From: Bacteroidaceae bacterium
GTDB taxonomy: Bacteria; Bacteroidota; Bacteroidia; Bacteroidales; Bacteroidaceae
Assembly: GCA_024398595.1 (NCBI GenBank)
Contig: JAKSIX010000013.1
Span: 1-46,079, forward strand
DNA: 46,079 nt
Direction of reading: 5' to 3'
The position numbers were made by a program, and so were the translations under genes. The notes below the pieces were generated by a model. The model was not told the origin of the DNA, made no database searches, and saw nothing but the letters and a program-made list of their open reading frames with translations. Position 1 is the stretch's first letter. Every line of letters begins with the position of its first letter. Shown here piece by piece: positions 19,197 through 28,136 of the stretch.

Positions 19197-20961
19197 GAAT
19201 TACTATAAAAGTGTCTGTCATCACATTCTTGGCTATACGGAAGGACACACCTGGAACAGGCGTATCACGAAGTTGATGGTAATCTGTCTTTCCGCCGGCA
19301 TTGAGTGGGAGATTGCCGGCAAAAATCACCTTGTCGGGCAATTCATACATCTCAATCCTATTATCAGATGAGACACTTTTGGTAATGAGTATCCTTGAGA
19401 AGAGCTCATTGACGGTTCCGATACCAGCACTTATACCGTGACGCAAAACCACATACAGCACAATATCGTGAATACCGTTGCCCATAGGCTCACCTATTAT
19501 GGCGCAGTTTTCCACCATATCACCTGCGCTCCTGCGGATTATGCCCTCTACTATCAGAGGATAGTATTTTATTCCGGACACAATCTGGAACATCATATCA
19601 ACACGTGTTACGAAATCATAGCTGCCGTCATCGTGATATTTCACTATGTCCTTCGTTTTGAAATAGCGTTCTCCATCTATGATTTCTGTCTTGAAAGTAG
19701 CCTTTTCACCGGGGAAATCCGGAGACAGGGTCTCTGTACAGACATACAGTTCCCCCTGCAAGGGCTCATCTGCAGGAACTATGAAATTACCGCCATCGTC
19801 CTTAATACGTGTCTTCACTCCAGGCAATGGAATGCCCATTGAGTCGAAGCGCTGGCACTTGTCAGTAAGTGCCATACAGCAGCCACCCAGCTCAGATGCG
19901 CCATAGCCATTGATCACGTACGCATTGGAATTATGGCTGCGCAGGAAATCCTGCAGGTTCTGCAAATCCTCAGGAGATGAATACGAACCGCCTGACACTA
20001 CGTATTTCAGAAAACTCAAATCTGCTTTATGGCTGGCCTTGTTTTTCATGAAATCTTTCCAGAAATGATTGATTGCCAGAACTACATTTGGCCTGGAGTC
20101 TATCAGCGACTCCACCCACTGCTTGTTAAGCATTACCTTGAAAAGATACAGCGGATCTCCAACTATGGTTCCTCCTGCCACCAGCATCGAATGCAGCGAC
20201 GAAATTGTCACGTATGGGGATACCATACTCAGCATCAAGGCAATACGCAGGCCACGGCTTACAATTCCAAGGTCCGATGTCATCAATTGCCTGGCCATGG
20301 CATTACGGTTGTAGTCGGAGAACGGTATCTGCCGGCCGAGTCCTGTAGTTGAGCCGGATGTGGAGAGTATTATTGACACGGCACTGTCCGGTGCCTCATC
20401 GTAGCAGATATCACCGTCTCTGTGTTTTTTGAGCAGAGATTGATAGTCCTGACGATATTTGAATGCCCTGCAGGCAAATGACATGAACGACGTGCCGATA
20501 CAGAACGGGAATGGCACATCACGGTTCACATCCGGGCTGTTCACTGTTATGATATTTCTGATTCCGTATTTCTGGAACAGGACTTTCGACTTGGCAAAGA
20601 ATGCTGTATATAGGAAATCGGAAATTACAATGTCTGTGATTGACTGATCCTCAATCATTGATACGACTTTATGGATAGGGAATGTGAACTCCGGGAAGAA
20701 CACAGGTATGGCACCTGTCATATCAAGTCCGTATATAATATTGATACATTCTACGGAATTCGGCATACACATCATCACACGCGAGTTGTTTTTACGTGTA
20801 ATGCCAAGAGCCGTAAACATTCTGGCATTGTTCTCCCATACGGAAAAAAGCTGACGGTATGACAGTCGGTTTATACCGAAATCTATAGCCATTCCATCGA
20901 GATTATCCTGATTCTCTCTCTGTATGAGTTGCCAGGACTTGACATTTTCTATATTCAACAT
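19153..20961 (-). CDS. AMP-forming acyl/aryl ligase (ANL superfamily)
   Basis: 602 residues. Adenylation motifs are recognisable: the phosphate-binding loop STSGSTTGLGR (200-210), the A5 motif NGYGASELGG (351-360), A7 as FKTKDIVKY in place of the usual TGD, A8-like VTRVDMMFQIVSGIKYYP, and the A10 catalytic lysine in LPLNAGGKTDY. It should activate a carboxylic acid as an acyl-adenylate; whether the acceptor is CoA, a carrier protein or something else is not shown, and no acyl-carrier protein is nearby. It follows the alpha/beta-hydrolase by 16 bases, so the two form a unit. Its 3' end overlaps yifB on the other strand. The last 20 residues, within and near the overlap, are not conserved-looking. 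Confidence 0.85.
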   Translation of the reverse strand: MLNIENVKSWQLIQRENQDNLDGMAIDFGINRLSYRQLFSVWENNARMFTALGITRKNNSRVMMCMPNSVECINIIYGLDMTGAIPVFFPEFTFPIHKVVSMIEDQSITDIVISDFLYTAFFAKSKVLFQKYGIRNIITVNSPDVNRDVPFPFCIGTSFMSFACRAFKYRQDYQSLLKKHRDGDICYDEAPDSAVSIILSTSGSTTGLGRQIPFSDYNRNAMARQLMTSDLGIVSRGLRIALMLSMVSPYVTISSLHSMLVAGGTIVGDPLYLFKVMLNKQWVESLIDSRPNVVLAINHFWKDFMKNKASHKADLSFLKYVVSGGSYSSPEDLQNLQDFLRSHNSNAYVINGYGASELGGCCMALTDKCQRFDSMGIPLPGVKTRIKDDGGNFIVPADEPLQGELYVCTETLSPDFPGEKATFKTEIIDGERYFKTKDIVKYHDDGSYDFVTRVDMMFQIVSGIKYYPLIVEGIIRRSAGDMVENCAIIGEPMGNGIHDIVLYVVLRHGISAGIGTVNELFSRILITKSVSSDNRIEMYELPDKVIFAGNLPLNAGGKTDYHQLRDTPVPGVSFRIAKNVMTDTFIVIPTFPSRHGQAHDSL

Positions 20962-20977
20962 TGATTGTAAACAGATT

Positions 20978-21889
20978 CTAATACTTATCGAACCACTCTT
21001 TTATAATATCTATTACTTTCTGGCTCTCGGGATCCTCAGGATGCAGTACAGGATATACGTGTGTGAAACGCTTGTCATCGCCCATATACACAAAATGGTA
21101 GTCTATATTGTGTTTCCAGAGAATACCTAAGAGCTTTTCCGAATATTTCCTGAGAATATCGTGTTCTGATGTAACCAGCAGACAAGGCGGCAGATTTCCG
21201 GACACTTCCGCATTCCCGGGGTCAAGATAAGGTTCCATCGCCTTGTTTTTCTGCGCATCCCGATAGAAGAAATGGGACAGATATTTACCGACTGCATCGT
21301 TGTTTCTGGTGTAGAACATACCGCCGACAAGTGCCATAGCCTTGTAAGACATTCTCGTGGGAGTCTGTCCCAAAGCCTGTTGGATCTTCGCCGACTTTGC
21401 CATAGCCGCCGTATATATAGACAGGTATGCTCCGGCACTGTCGGCTACGAGATAAATGCGAAATGGATTGACATCAAAGTCAATGATTCTGGAACCGACA
21501 TAGTCCATTCCCGCGCTGACATCATCAAACTGGTCATATACAGACACTATGGGCGCAAGCTGATAGTTGAGTGCAAATACCAGGAAGCCGCGCTTTGCCA
21601 ATTCAATGCAAAATCCCTTGGACATGATCTTGTCCCCAACCACCAGACCGCCACCGTGGATATATATAATCACAGGCCTCTCCCGATTATCATCTACCGG
21701 CTCAAATATATCCATCAGCAGTTGCTTTCCTGACCGGTTGAGGTACGGCACATCACAATGCTCACGCACATTGTCCGGAACAGGGCAGTTCTCCGCTGTC
21801 TTCGTTATACTCCTGTAGTAGAGTCTTGACAGATACACTACGAATTTATCCAACAACCTTGACATTCGTAAAAACATTATGTCCAACAA
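20978..21889 (-). CDS. Alpha/beta-hydrolase, hormone-sensitive-lipase-like esterase
   Basis: 303 residues. The oxyanion-hole motif HGGG is at 78-81 (YIHGGG), and the nucleophile elbow is ADSAG (149-153, Ser151), a variant of the GDSAG of HSL-type esterases. A catalytic Asp in SEHDILRKYS and a His in FTHVYP complete a plausible triad. The first 30 residues include a hydrophobic/amphipathic helix but no clear signal peptide. It probably cleaves a small ester or thioester. Being directly upstream of the acyl ligase, it may act on the same acyl group. The 118-base gap to divergent metG has no obvious promoter for this strand. An alternative start is Met5 or Met9. Confidence 0.85.
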   Translation of the reverse strand: MLDIMFLRMSRLLDKFVVYLSRLYYRSITKTAENCPVPDNVREHCDVPYLNRSGKQLLMDIFEPVDDNRERPVIIYIHGGGLVVGDKIMSKGFCIELAKRGFLVFALNYQLAPIVSVYDQFDDVSAGMDYVGSRIIDFDVNPFRIYLVADSAGAYLSIYTAAMAKSAKIQQALGQTPTRMSYKAMALVGGMFYTRNNDAVGKYLSHFFYRDAQKNKAMEPYLDPGNAEVSGNLPPCLLVTSEHDILRKYSEKLLGILWKHNIDYHFVYMGDDKRFTHVYPVLHPEDPESQKVIDIIKEWFDKY

Positions 21890-21968
21890 TTTGCGTAAAA
21901 ATAGAAATTATTTGTTACAGTTTGTATATAGTAAGATAATAAATCACGCGGAGTTCATGATAAAAATG

Positions 21969-21976
21969 TAACTTTG
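21969..21976 (+). promoter_or_regulatory. -7 box of the metG promoter
   Basis: TAACTTTG is 31 bases before the metG ATG. No convincing -33 TTTG is present at the usual distance. The gap is too short for, and shows no sign of, a SAM or T-box riboswitch. Confidence 0.55.
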
Positions 21977-22007
21977 CATGGTTTGGGAAATCAATATGTA
22001 ACACAAT

Positions 22008-24068
22008 ATGAAAGATTTTAAGAGGACACTGGTTACATCGGCACTGCCATACGCTAACGGACCGCTTCACATAGGTCATCTGGCAGGCGCGTACATACCG
22101 GCAGACATTTACGTGCGTTACCTGCGTCTGAAGAAGCAGGATGTACTTTTCATCGGTGGAAGCGATGAGCACGGAGTTCCAATCACCATCAGGGCACGCA
22201 AGGAAGGTGTCACGCCCAAGGACATCATTGACCGCTATCATTACCTGATGAAGGACACCTTTGAGGGTATGGGCATATCGTTCGATGTCTATGGCCGTAC
22301 CAGCTCGCCCACACACGAGAAGTTGGCGTCAGAATTCTTCCGCAAGCTGTATGACAATGGCAAATTCATACAGAAGACCAATGAGCAATACTACGATGAA
22401 GAGGCCAGGATGTTCCTCGCCGACAGATATATTACCGGTGAATGCCCGCATTGCCACAACGAAAAGGCATACGGCGACCAGTGCGAGAAATGCGGTACGG
22501 CACTCTCTCCTACCGAGCTGATTAACCCGGTCAGCACCGTCAGCGGAAGCAAGCCCGTAATGAAGGAGACCACCCACTGGTATCTGCCGCTTGACCAGTA
22601 TCAGGAATGGCTGGAGAAGTGGATTCTGGAAAACCACAAAGAATGGCGTCCTAACGTATATGGCCAGTGCAAGAGCTGGCTTGACATGGGATTGCAGCCA
22701 CGTGCTGTGAGCCGCGACCTGGACTGGGGTATTCCCGTTCCCGTGGAGGGAGCTGAGGGCAAGGTCCTGTATGTATGGTTTGACGCTCCCATCGGCTACA
22801 TCAGCAATACCAAGGAACTGTGCGATGCACATCCCGAGAAGGGCAGTTGGGAGACCTGGTGGAAGAGTGATGACACACGTCTTGTCCATTTCATCGGCAA
22901 GGACAACATCGTGTTCCACTGCATAGTATTCCCATCCATGCTGAAGGCCGAGGGCAGCTACATACTGCCTGACAATGTACCGAGCAACGAGTTTCTGAAT
23001 CTGGAGGATGACAAGATATCCACATCGCGCAACTGGGCCGTATGGGTACACGAGTATCTGCAGGACTTCCCGGGCAAACAGGATGTGCTCCGCTATGTGC
23101 TGACTGCAAACGCTCCTGAGACAAAGGACAACAACTTCACGTGGAAGGATTTTCAGGCACGCAACAACAACGAACTCGTCGCCGTGTATGGCAACTTTGT
23201 GAACCGCGCTTTGGTTCTGACACAGAAATATTTCGATGGAACCGTACCGGAGTGCGGTGAACTGACGGATTACGACCGTGACACACTGAAGGAATTTGTT
23301 GACGTGAAGCAACAGCTTGAGTCTCTGCTGGAAAACTTCAAGTTCCGCGAAGCACAGAAAGAGGCAATGAATCTGGCGCGAATCGGAAACAAGTATCTGG
23401 CCGACACTGAGCCGTGGCATCTGGCCAAGACCGATATGAAGCGTGTTGAGACCATCCTCAATATCGCTCTGCAGCTGGTTGCCAATCTGGCTATCGCATT
23501 CGAGCCTTTCCTGCCGTTCAGCAGCGACAAGCTCCGCAAGATGATTGCTTTAGAGACTTTCGACTGGAATGAACTCGGAAGTCTGCAGCTCCTTCCTGCA
23601 GGTCATAAACTCAACAGGGCCGAACTTCTGTTTGAGAAAATAGAGGACGATGTCATTGAGGCTCAGATTCAGAAACTTCTCAAGACAAAGGAGGAGAACG
23701 GGAAAAAGGAGACAGCAGAGAAATCTGCCAATCCTATACTCCCGAACATTGGATTCCCGGATTTTGAGAAACTGGATATCCGTGTTGGCACAGTGCTTGA
23801 ATGCACTAAAGTGCCAAAAGCCGACAAGTTGCTGCAGTTCAAAATTAACGATGGATTGGGCGGACGCACCATATTGTCCGGCATAGCACAATACTATCAG
23901 CCGGAAGAACTGATAGGCAAACAGGTATGTTTCATTGCCAATCTTGCTCCGCGTAAGATCCGAGGCATTGAGAGTCAGGGTATGATACTGAGTGCTCTGG
24001 ATGCCGACGGCACATTGTCAGTCACCACTGTGCAGAAACCTGTCAAGCCGGGCAGCGAGGTAAGATGA
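22008..24068 (+). CDS. metG: Methionyl-tRNA synthetase with C-terminal tRNA-binding domain
   Basis: 686 residues. HIGH is at 21-24, a zinc knuckle CPHC...CEKCG at about 145-163, and the KMSKS-equivalent KISTS at about 334-338. The anticodon-binding helical domain follows ([20 protein letters not shown]). The last 110 residues form the EMAP/Trbp111-type OB domain ([28 protein letters not shown]), which promotes dimerisation and tRNA binding. It charges initiator and elongator tRNA-Met. Its stop overlaps the ispD start as ATGA, so translation is probably coupled. Confidence 0.98.
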   Translation: MKDFKRTLVTSALPYANGPLHIGHLAGAYIPADIYVRYLRLKKQDVLFIGGSDEHGVPITIRARKEGVTPKDIIDRYHYLMKDTFEGMGISFDVYGRTSSPTHEKLASEFFRKLYDNGKFIQKTNEQYYDEEARMFLADRYITGECPHCHNEKAYGDQCEKCGTALSPTELINPVSTVSGSKPVMKETTHWYLPLDQYQEWLEKWILENHKEWRPNVYGQCKSWLDMGLQPRAVSRDLDWGIPVPVEGAEGKVLYVWFDAPIGYISNTKELCDAHPEKGSWETWWKSDDTRLVHFIGKDNIVFHCIVFPSMLKAEGSYILPDNVPSNEFLNLEDDKISTSRNWAVWVHEYLQDFPGKQDVLRYVLTANAPETKDNNFTWKDFQARNNNELVAVYGNFVNRALVLTQKYFDGTVPECGELTDYDRDTLKEFVDVKQQLESLLENFKFREAQKEAMNLARIGNKYLADTEPWHLAKTDMKRVETILNIALQLVANLAIAFEPFLPFSSDKLRKMIALETFDWNELGSLQLLPAGHKLNRAELLFEKIEDDVIEAQIQKLLKTKEENGKKETAEKSANPILPNIGFPDFEKLDIRVGTVLECTKVPKADKLLQFKINDGLGGRTILSGIAQYYQPEELIGKQVCFIANLAPRKIRGIESQGMILSALDADGTLSVTTVQKPVKPGSEVR

Positions 24069-24775
24069 GGAATATCGGAATCATTCTGGCAGGAGGCAGC
24101 GGGACCCGATTAGGCTCCGCCATTCCCAAACAGTTTCTGACACTGGCAGGGAAGACTGTGCTGGAACATTCCGTTGACACATTCCAAGAGCACGCGCTCA
24201 TTGATGAGATAGTGATAGTCTGTGCCGGAGAGTGGATTGGTAAAGTTGGGCAGATTGCCGGTGAAAAGACGTGGAACAAGGTGAAACACATCATTCCGGG
24301 AGGCGCGGAGAGATACTTGTCCAGCCTGAATGCAATGGAACTGTACCGCAATGAGCCTGAATGCAACCTGATATTCCACGATGCGGCACGACCGCTTGTG
24401 AGCGCACGCATCATTACTGACACAGTACACGCATTGGATAAATGGCAGGCAGTCGATGTGGCTGTTCCTGCAACAGACACTGTAGTCCGTACTCTGCAAG
24501 GACAGCGGACCATTGCTGAGATACCGGACCGCAGCCTACTCTACTGCGAACAGACACCGCAGGGCTTCCGCAAGAGCGTAATTGAGGAAGCTTACCGCAG
24601 AGCATTGCAGGATCCGGACTTCAAATCCACCGATGACTGCGGAACAATCGTGAGATATCTGCCCTCTGTGCCCGTCTTTTTAGTACGTGGCGAACAGGCA
24701 AACATGAAACTTACCTACACAGAGGATATTCCTGTTCTGGAATCATTGCACAAACTACAAAAGCAGACAATATGA
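24065..24775 (+). CDS. ispD: 2-C-methyl-D-erythritol 4-phosphate cytidylyltransferase
   Basis: 236 residues. The nucleotide-binding signature [16 protein letters not shown] (about 10-25) carries the conserved catalytic Arg and Lys; HDAARPLVS (about 104-112) and the TDDCG segment (about 189-193) are also present. IspD makes CDP-methylerythritol from CTP in the non-mevalonate isoprenoid pathway. A ribitol/glycerol-phosphate cytidylyltransferase (TarI-like) is the main alternative, but that needs wall teichoic acid context not seen here. It overlaps metG at its start and the glycosyltransferase at its end, both as ATGA. Confidence 0.93.
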   Translation: MRNIGIILAGGSGTRLGSAIPKQFLTLAGKTVLEHSVDTFQEHALIDEIVIVCAGEWIGKVGQIAGEKTWNKVKHIIPGGAERYLSSLNAMELYRNEPECNLIFHDAARPLVSARIITDTVHALDKWQAVDVAVPATDTVVRTLQGQRTIAEIPDRSLLYCEQTPQGFRKSVIEEAYRRALQDPDFKSTDDCGTIVRYLPSVPVFLVRGEQANMKLTYTEDIPVLESLHKLQKQTI

Positions 24776-25899
24776 AAATTGTAATCCTTGGCCCAGCCTA
24801 CCCTTATCGCGGAGGCATCGCACTTTTCGATGACAGGCTGACATCAGAACTGGCCTCAATGGGTCACGAAGTTGAGGAGTGGACTTTCACATTGCAATAT
24901 CCGGGATTCCTTTTCCCAGGCAAGACACAGTTCTCGGACGATCCGGCACCCGAGGGAATCAATACTGTCCGCAAGATGAACTCCATCAATCCCTTCAATT
25001 GGGTTAAAGTGGGACGTGAGCTGAAAAAGAAAAAACCTGACCTTATCGTAGTGGCCTTCTGGCTACCGTTTATGGCTCCCTGTCAGGGAACTATAGCACG
25101 TATAGCCCGACACAACAGCCACACAAGAATCACGGGGCTGATACATAATATGATTCCGCACGAGCATCGTCCGGGAGATCGGCTGTTTGCCCGATATTTT
25201 GCAAAATCAGTCGATGGATACGTGGCAATGTCCGATGCCGTACTGTCTGACATCGGGCAGTTTGACCGGAACCGTCCAAGAGTATTCTGCCGTCATCCGC
25301 TGTATGACAATTTCGGGAAGGCCGCTACAAGAGAGGAGTCGCTGCAATTTCTCGGACTTGACCCTCAATACCGGTATATGCTGTTCTTCGGCCTTATCCG
25401 CGACTACAAAGGACTGGACCTGTTACTGAAAGCATACGCTGACAAGCGTCTGCGTCAGGAGAACGTACGTCTGATTGTTGCCGGTGAGTTCTACTCCGGT
25501 TCGGATAAGTATTTTGAAATGGAAAAGGAACTCGGTCTTGAAGGTCTGATAATCTGGAAGAGCGACTTCGTTCCCAACAGCGAGGTACGCTACTGCTTCG
25601 GTGCTGCAGACCTGATTGTACAACCATACAAATCAGCCACCCAGAGTGGTGTAGCCCAGATAGCATATCACTTTGAAAAACCGATGCTGGTTACCGGTGT
25701 AGGCGGTTTGGCCGAGATTGTACCCGATGGTGTGGCAGGCTACGTAGTGAAGCCTGATGCCACACAGATAGCCGACCGCCTCGTGGATTTCTTCAAAGGG
25801 GACAAGAAGAACCAGTTCACCGAAGGATTACGCCAGGAAAAGAAGAAATACTCCTGGACCAATATGGCCCGTAGTGTCATCAAGGCATCGGAACAATAA
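24772..25899 (+). CDS. Glycosyltransferase family 4 (GT-B fold)
   Basis: 375 residues. The N-terminus shows a typical GT4 acceptor-domain start (ILGPAYPYRGGIALFDDRL). The donor domain contains LFFGLIRDYKGLDLLLKAY (about 204-222), FVPNSEVRYCFGAADLIVQPYKSATQSGVAQIAY (about 262-297) with a Q-S-G in place of the common E-G-F/G loop, and a GGLAEIVPDGVAGYVV end motif. It probably transfers a sugar from a nucleotide-sugar to a lipid-linked or surface glycan on the cytoplasmic side. There is no signal peptide or membrane segment. It is the third gene of the metG-ispD unit. Confidence 0.9.
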   Translation: MKIVILGPAYPYRGGIALFDDRLTSELASMGHEVEEWTFTLQYPGFLFPGKTQFSDDPAPEGINTVRKMNSINPFNWVKVGRELKKKKPDLIVVAFWLPFMAPCQGTIARIARHNSHTRITGLIHNMIPHEHRPGDRLFARYFAKSVDGYVAMSDAVLSDIGQFDRNRPRVFCRHPLYDNFGKAATREESLQFLGLDPQYRYMLFFGLIRDYKGLDLLLKAYADKRLRQENVRLIVAGEFYSGSDKYFEMEKELGLEGLIIWKSDFVPNSEVRYCFGAADLIVQPYKSATQSGVAQIAYHFEKPMLVTGVGGLAEIVPDGVAGYVVKPDATQIADRLVDFFKGDKKNQFTEGLRQEKKKYSWTNMARSVIKASEQ

Positions 25900-25932
25900 T
25901 TCTGAACGACACCTTATAAATAAGCTAATACA

Positions 25933-28092
25933 ATGAAAGAGAAAGACAAAATCGTACAACTGGCAGAGGATTACATCTGCAATACCGGAGTTTCGGTATT
26001 TCTGACAGGAAAGGCCGGAACGGGTAAGACAACATTTCTGAGACACATAGTAGAGAGTACCGCAAAGAGGCTGGTGGTTCTTGCACCGACCGGAGTGGCG
26101 GCAGTCAATGCCGGAGGAGTGACCATACACTCATTCTTCCAATTGCCGCTGTGCCCCTATCTGCCCGATGTGAAGGAACTGGTCACAGAGTATCAGATGC
26201 CGGAGGCGAAACGCCAGCTGCGTAAGGAGAAACTTGAAATAATCCGTACACTGGATCTGATTGTCATTGACGAGATTTCAATGGTGCGTGCTGATTTGCT
26301 CGATGCAATGGACGATGTTCTGCGTAAGGTGCGACACGATCCGCGTCCGTTCGGCGGGGTGCAGATGCTGATGATAGGCGATCTCCAGCAGCTGCCTCCT
26401 GTACTCAAAGACAACGAACGCCCGTACTTCCAACAGGTCTATACATCACCGTTTTTCTTCGATGCAAAGGCGATGACCCGCCTCAAATACGTGACGATTG
26501 AGCTCCAGACAATATACCGCCAGCAGGATGCCGATTTTGTCCGTGTGCTGAACAACGTGCGCGACGGACATTTTGATGCATATACCTCGCAGGCACTCGC
26601 AAACCGTCTTGACACCGGCTTCGAGCCTCCTATGAATGACAGCAGCTGGATACGTCTCTGCACACACAATGCGACGGCAGACCGCATCAATATGAGCCGG
26701 TTAAGTGAACTGAAGAGCAGGGAATACATTTTCGATGCCAAGCTGGACGGACAGTTCCCGGAGAATAATGCCCCGGCTGACGTGCACCTGCGCCTGAAAG
26801 AAGGGGCACAGGTTATGTTCATACGCAACGACAGCCAGGGGCAATATTATAACGGCAAAACCGGTATCATCACTGGGATAGATGCCAGGGACGGCATAAC
26901 CGTAACGGACTCTGACGGTACGGAAATCTCCGTTGAAATGGAGAAATGGGAGAACGTAAAATATGAGATTGACTCCACAGACAATGAGATAAAGCCAATC
27001 GTTCAGGGTACATTCACCCAGTATCCGCTGCGTCTGGCCTGGGCAATTACAATCCACAAGAGTCAGGGACTTACCTTTGACCGTGTGATGATAGACGCAG
27101 CATCGGCATTCTCTTTCGGTCAGGTCTATGTGGCTCTCTCCCGATGCAGGACTCTTGACGGTATAGTGCTTACATCGCCCATTTCCAGTTCCTGTGTGTT
27201 CGGCAATGAGAGTGTGAGCGGATTCTGCCATGCCATACCGGATGTATCTGTAGTGGAAAATGCTCTGGATGCCGAACAACGGGCATACTATTTCAACCAA
27301 TTGAAGGAATGCTTTGACCTCAGACCGTTAAGAATATGCACTGAGCGGGTGGAGCGGATTTTCCTGAATGATGTCCGCAAAATCTTACCGAAACAGACTG
27401 AAAAGTTCACGGAACTGGGTGAGAGAATCCTCCAACTCTGTCAGGTCTCGGAGAAATTCTGCACACAGATTGACCGTATTGCAGAGAATAACGGCAACAA
27501 TACAGATGACGGCTATCTGCACGAGCGCATAGGAAAGGCCGCAGAGTACTTCTCGTCCAATATGGGCGACATTCTGGCGGAAATTGCGCCGATGCTGACA
27601 ATTGAAACCGACAATAAGGATACCAACAGACGCCTGAGGGATACGGGTAGCGAACTGCTCTCCGAAGCCGGCATACACCTGCAGGGCATCACTAAACTCC
27701 AGACTGAAAAATTCTCGGTGGAATCGTATCACAGAAGCCGAGTTGACGCTATACTTACATCATCCAAGGCAAGTAAGGGCACAAAAGGCAGCCACAAGCG
27801 TCAAGCCGCAAAGGATGCAGACATTCCATATAAGTCAGACCACGACATATACGACGAAAACAACCACCCGGAACTGGTGGAGGCACTCATCGAATGGAGA
27901 AAAGTCCAGTACAGGAAGAATGAAGTACCTGCCTATTTCATCCTAAGTCAGAAAACTCTTCTGAACATAGCAGATGCGGCTCCGCGAAACCGCAAGGAAC
28001 TGATGTCCATAATAGGATTCGGCAAAACCAAATGGGAACAGTACGGAGAGGAACTGCTTGAACTTATTGCAGATAATGTAATACGGGGCTGA
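25933..28092 (+). CDS. Pif1/RecD-like superfamily 1 helicase with C-terminal HRDC-like domain
   Basis: 719 residues. Walker A is FLTGKAGTGKTTF (about 23-35), motif Ia LAPTGVAAVNAGGVTIHSFF is characteristic of Pif1-like enzymes, Walker B is IVIDEISMV (about 110-118), motif III GDLQQLPPV follows, and the C-terminal helicase part includes AITIHKSQGLTFDRV (about 370-384) and VYVALSRC. Residues about 640-715 (VEALIEWRKVQYRKNEVPAYFIL, MSIIGFGKTKWEQYG) look like an HRDC domain. This architecture is common in Bacteroidota and is a predicted 5'-3' DNA helicase for repair or replication restart. A 33-base gap separates it from the glycosyltransferase. Confidence 0.92.
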   Translation: MKEKDKIVQLAEDYICNTGVSVFLTGKAGTGKTTFLRHIVESTAKRLVVLAPTGVAAVNAGGVTIHSFFQLPLCPYLPDVKELVTEYQMPEAKRQLRKEKLEIIRTLDLIVIDEISMVRADLLDAMDDVLRKVRHDPRPFGGVQMLMIGDLQQLPPVLKDNERPYFQQVYTSPFFFDAKAMTRLKYVTIELQTIYRQQDADFVRVLNNVRDGHFDAYTSQALANRLDTGFEPPMNDSSWIRLCTHNATADRINMSRLSELKSREYIFDAKLDGQFPENNAPADVHLRLKEGAQVMFIRNDSQGQYYNGKTGIITGIDARDGITVTDSDGTEISVEMEKWENVKYEIDSTDNEIKPIVQGTFTQYPLRLAWAITIHKSQGLTFDRVMIDAASAFSFGQVYVALSRCRTLDGIVLTSPISSSCVFGNESVSGFCHAIPDVSVVENALDAEQRAYYFNQLKECFDLRPLRICTERVERIFLNDVRKILPKQTEKFTELGERILQLCQVSEKFCTQIDRIAENNGNNTDDGYLHERIGKAAEYFSSNMGDILAEIAPMLTIETDNKDTNRRLRDTGSELLSEAGIHLQGITKLQTEKFSVESYHRSRVDAILTSSKASKGTKGSHKRQAAKDADIPYKSDHDIYDENNHPELVEALIEWRKVQYRKNEVPAYFILSQKTLLNIADAAPRNRKELMSIIGFGKTKWEQYGEELLELIADNVIRG

Positions 28093-28113
28093 CCAGAAAA
28101 ATTGACCAGCCCC
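28085..28113. terminator. Hairpin between the convergent helicase and M3 peptidase genes
   Basis: GGGGCTG (28085-28091) pairs perfectly with CAGCCCC (28107-28113). The helicase stop codon lies inside the left arm. There is no strong T-run on either side, so it may act only partly as a terminator; its place between convergent genes is the main argument. Confidence 0.4.
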
Positions 28114-28136
28114 TGTATATGAGGTATAGCTTAGCT

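Noticed and set aside
19153..21889. OleB/OleC-type beta-lactone or olefin pathway
   Set aside because: OleB uses an Asp nucleophile in a dehalogenase-like fold; here the hydrolase has an HGGG and Ser elbow of the HSL type, and OleA/OleD are absent.
21890..22007. SAM or T-box riboswitch before metG
   Set aside because: The leader after the -7 box is only about 25 bases; no aptamer-like helices or specifier loop.
22329..23420. Long open frame (363 codons) on the minus strand
   Set aside because: It is antisense to metG, whose motifs are intact; the translation shows no recognisable domain.
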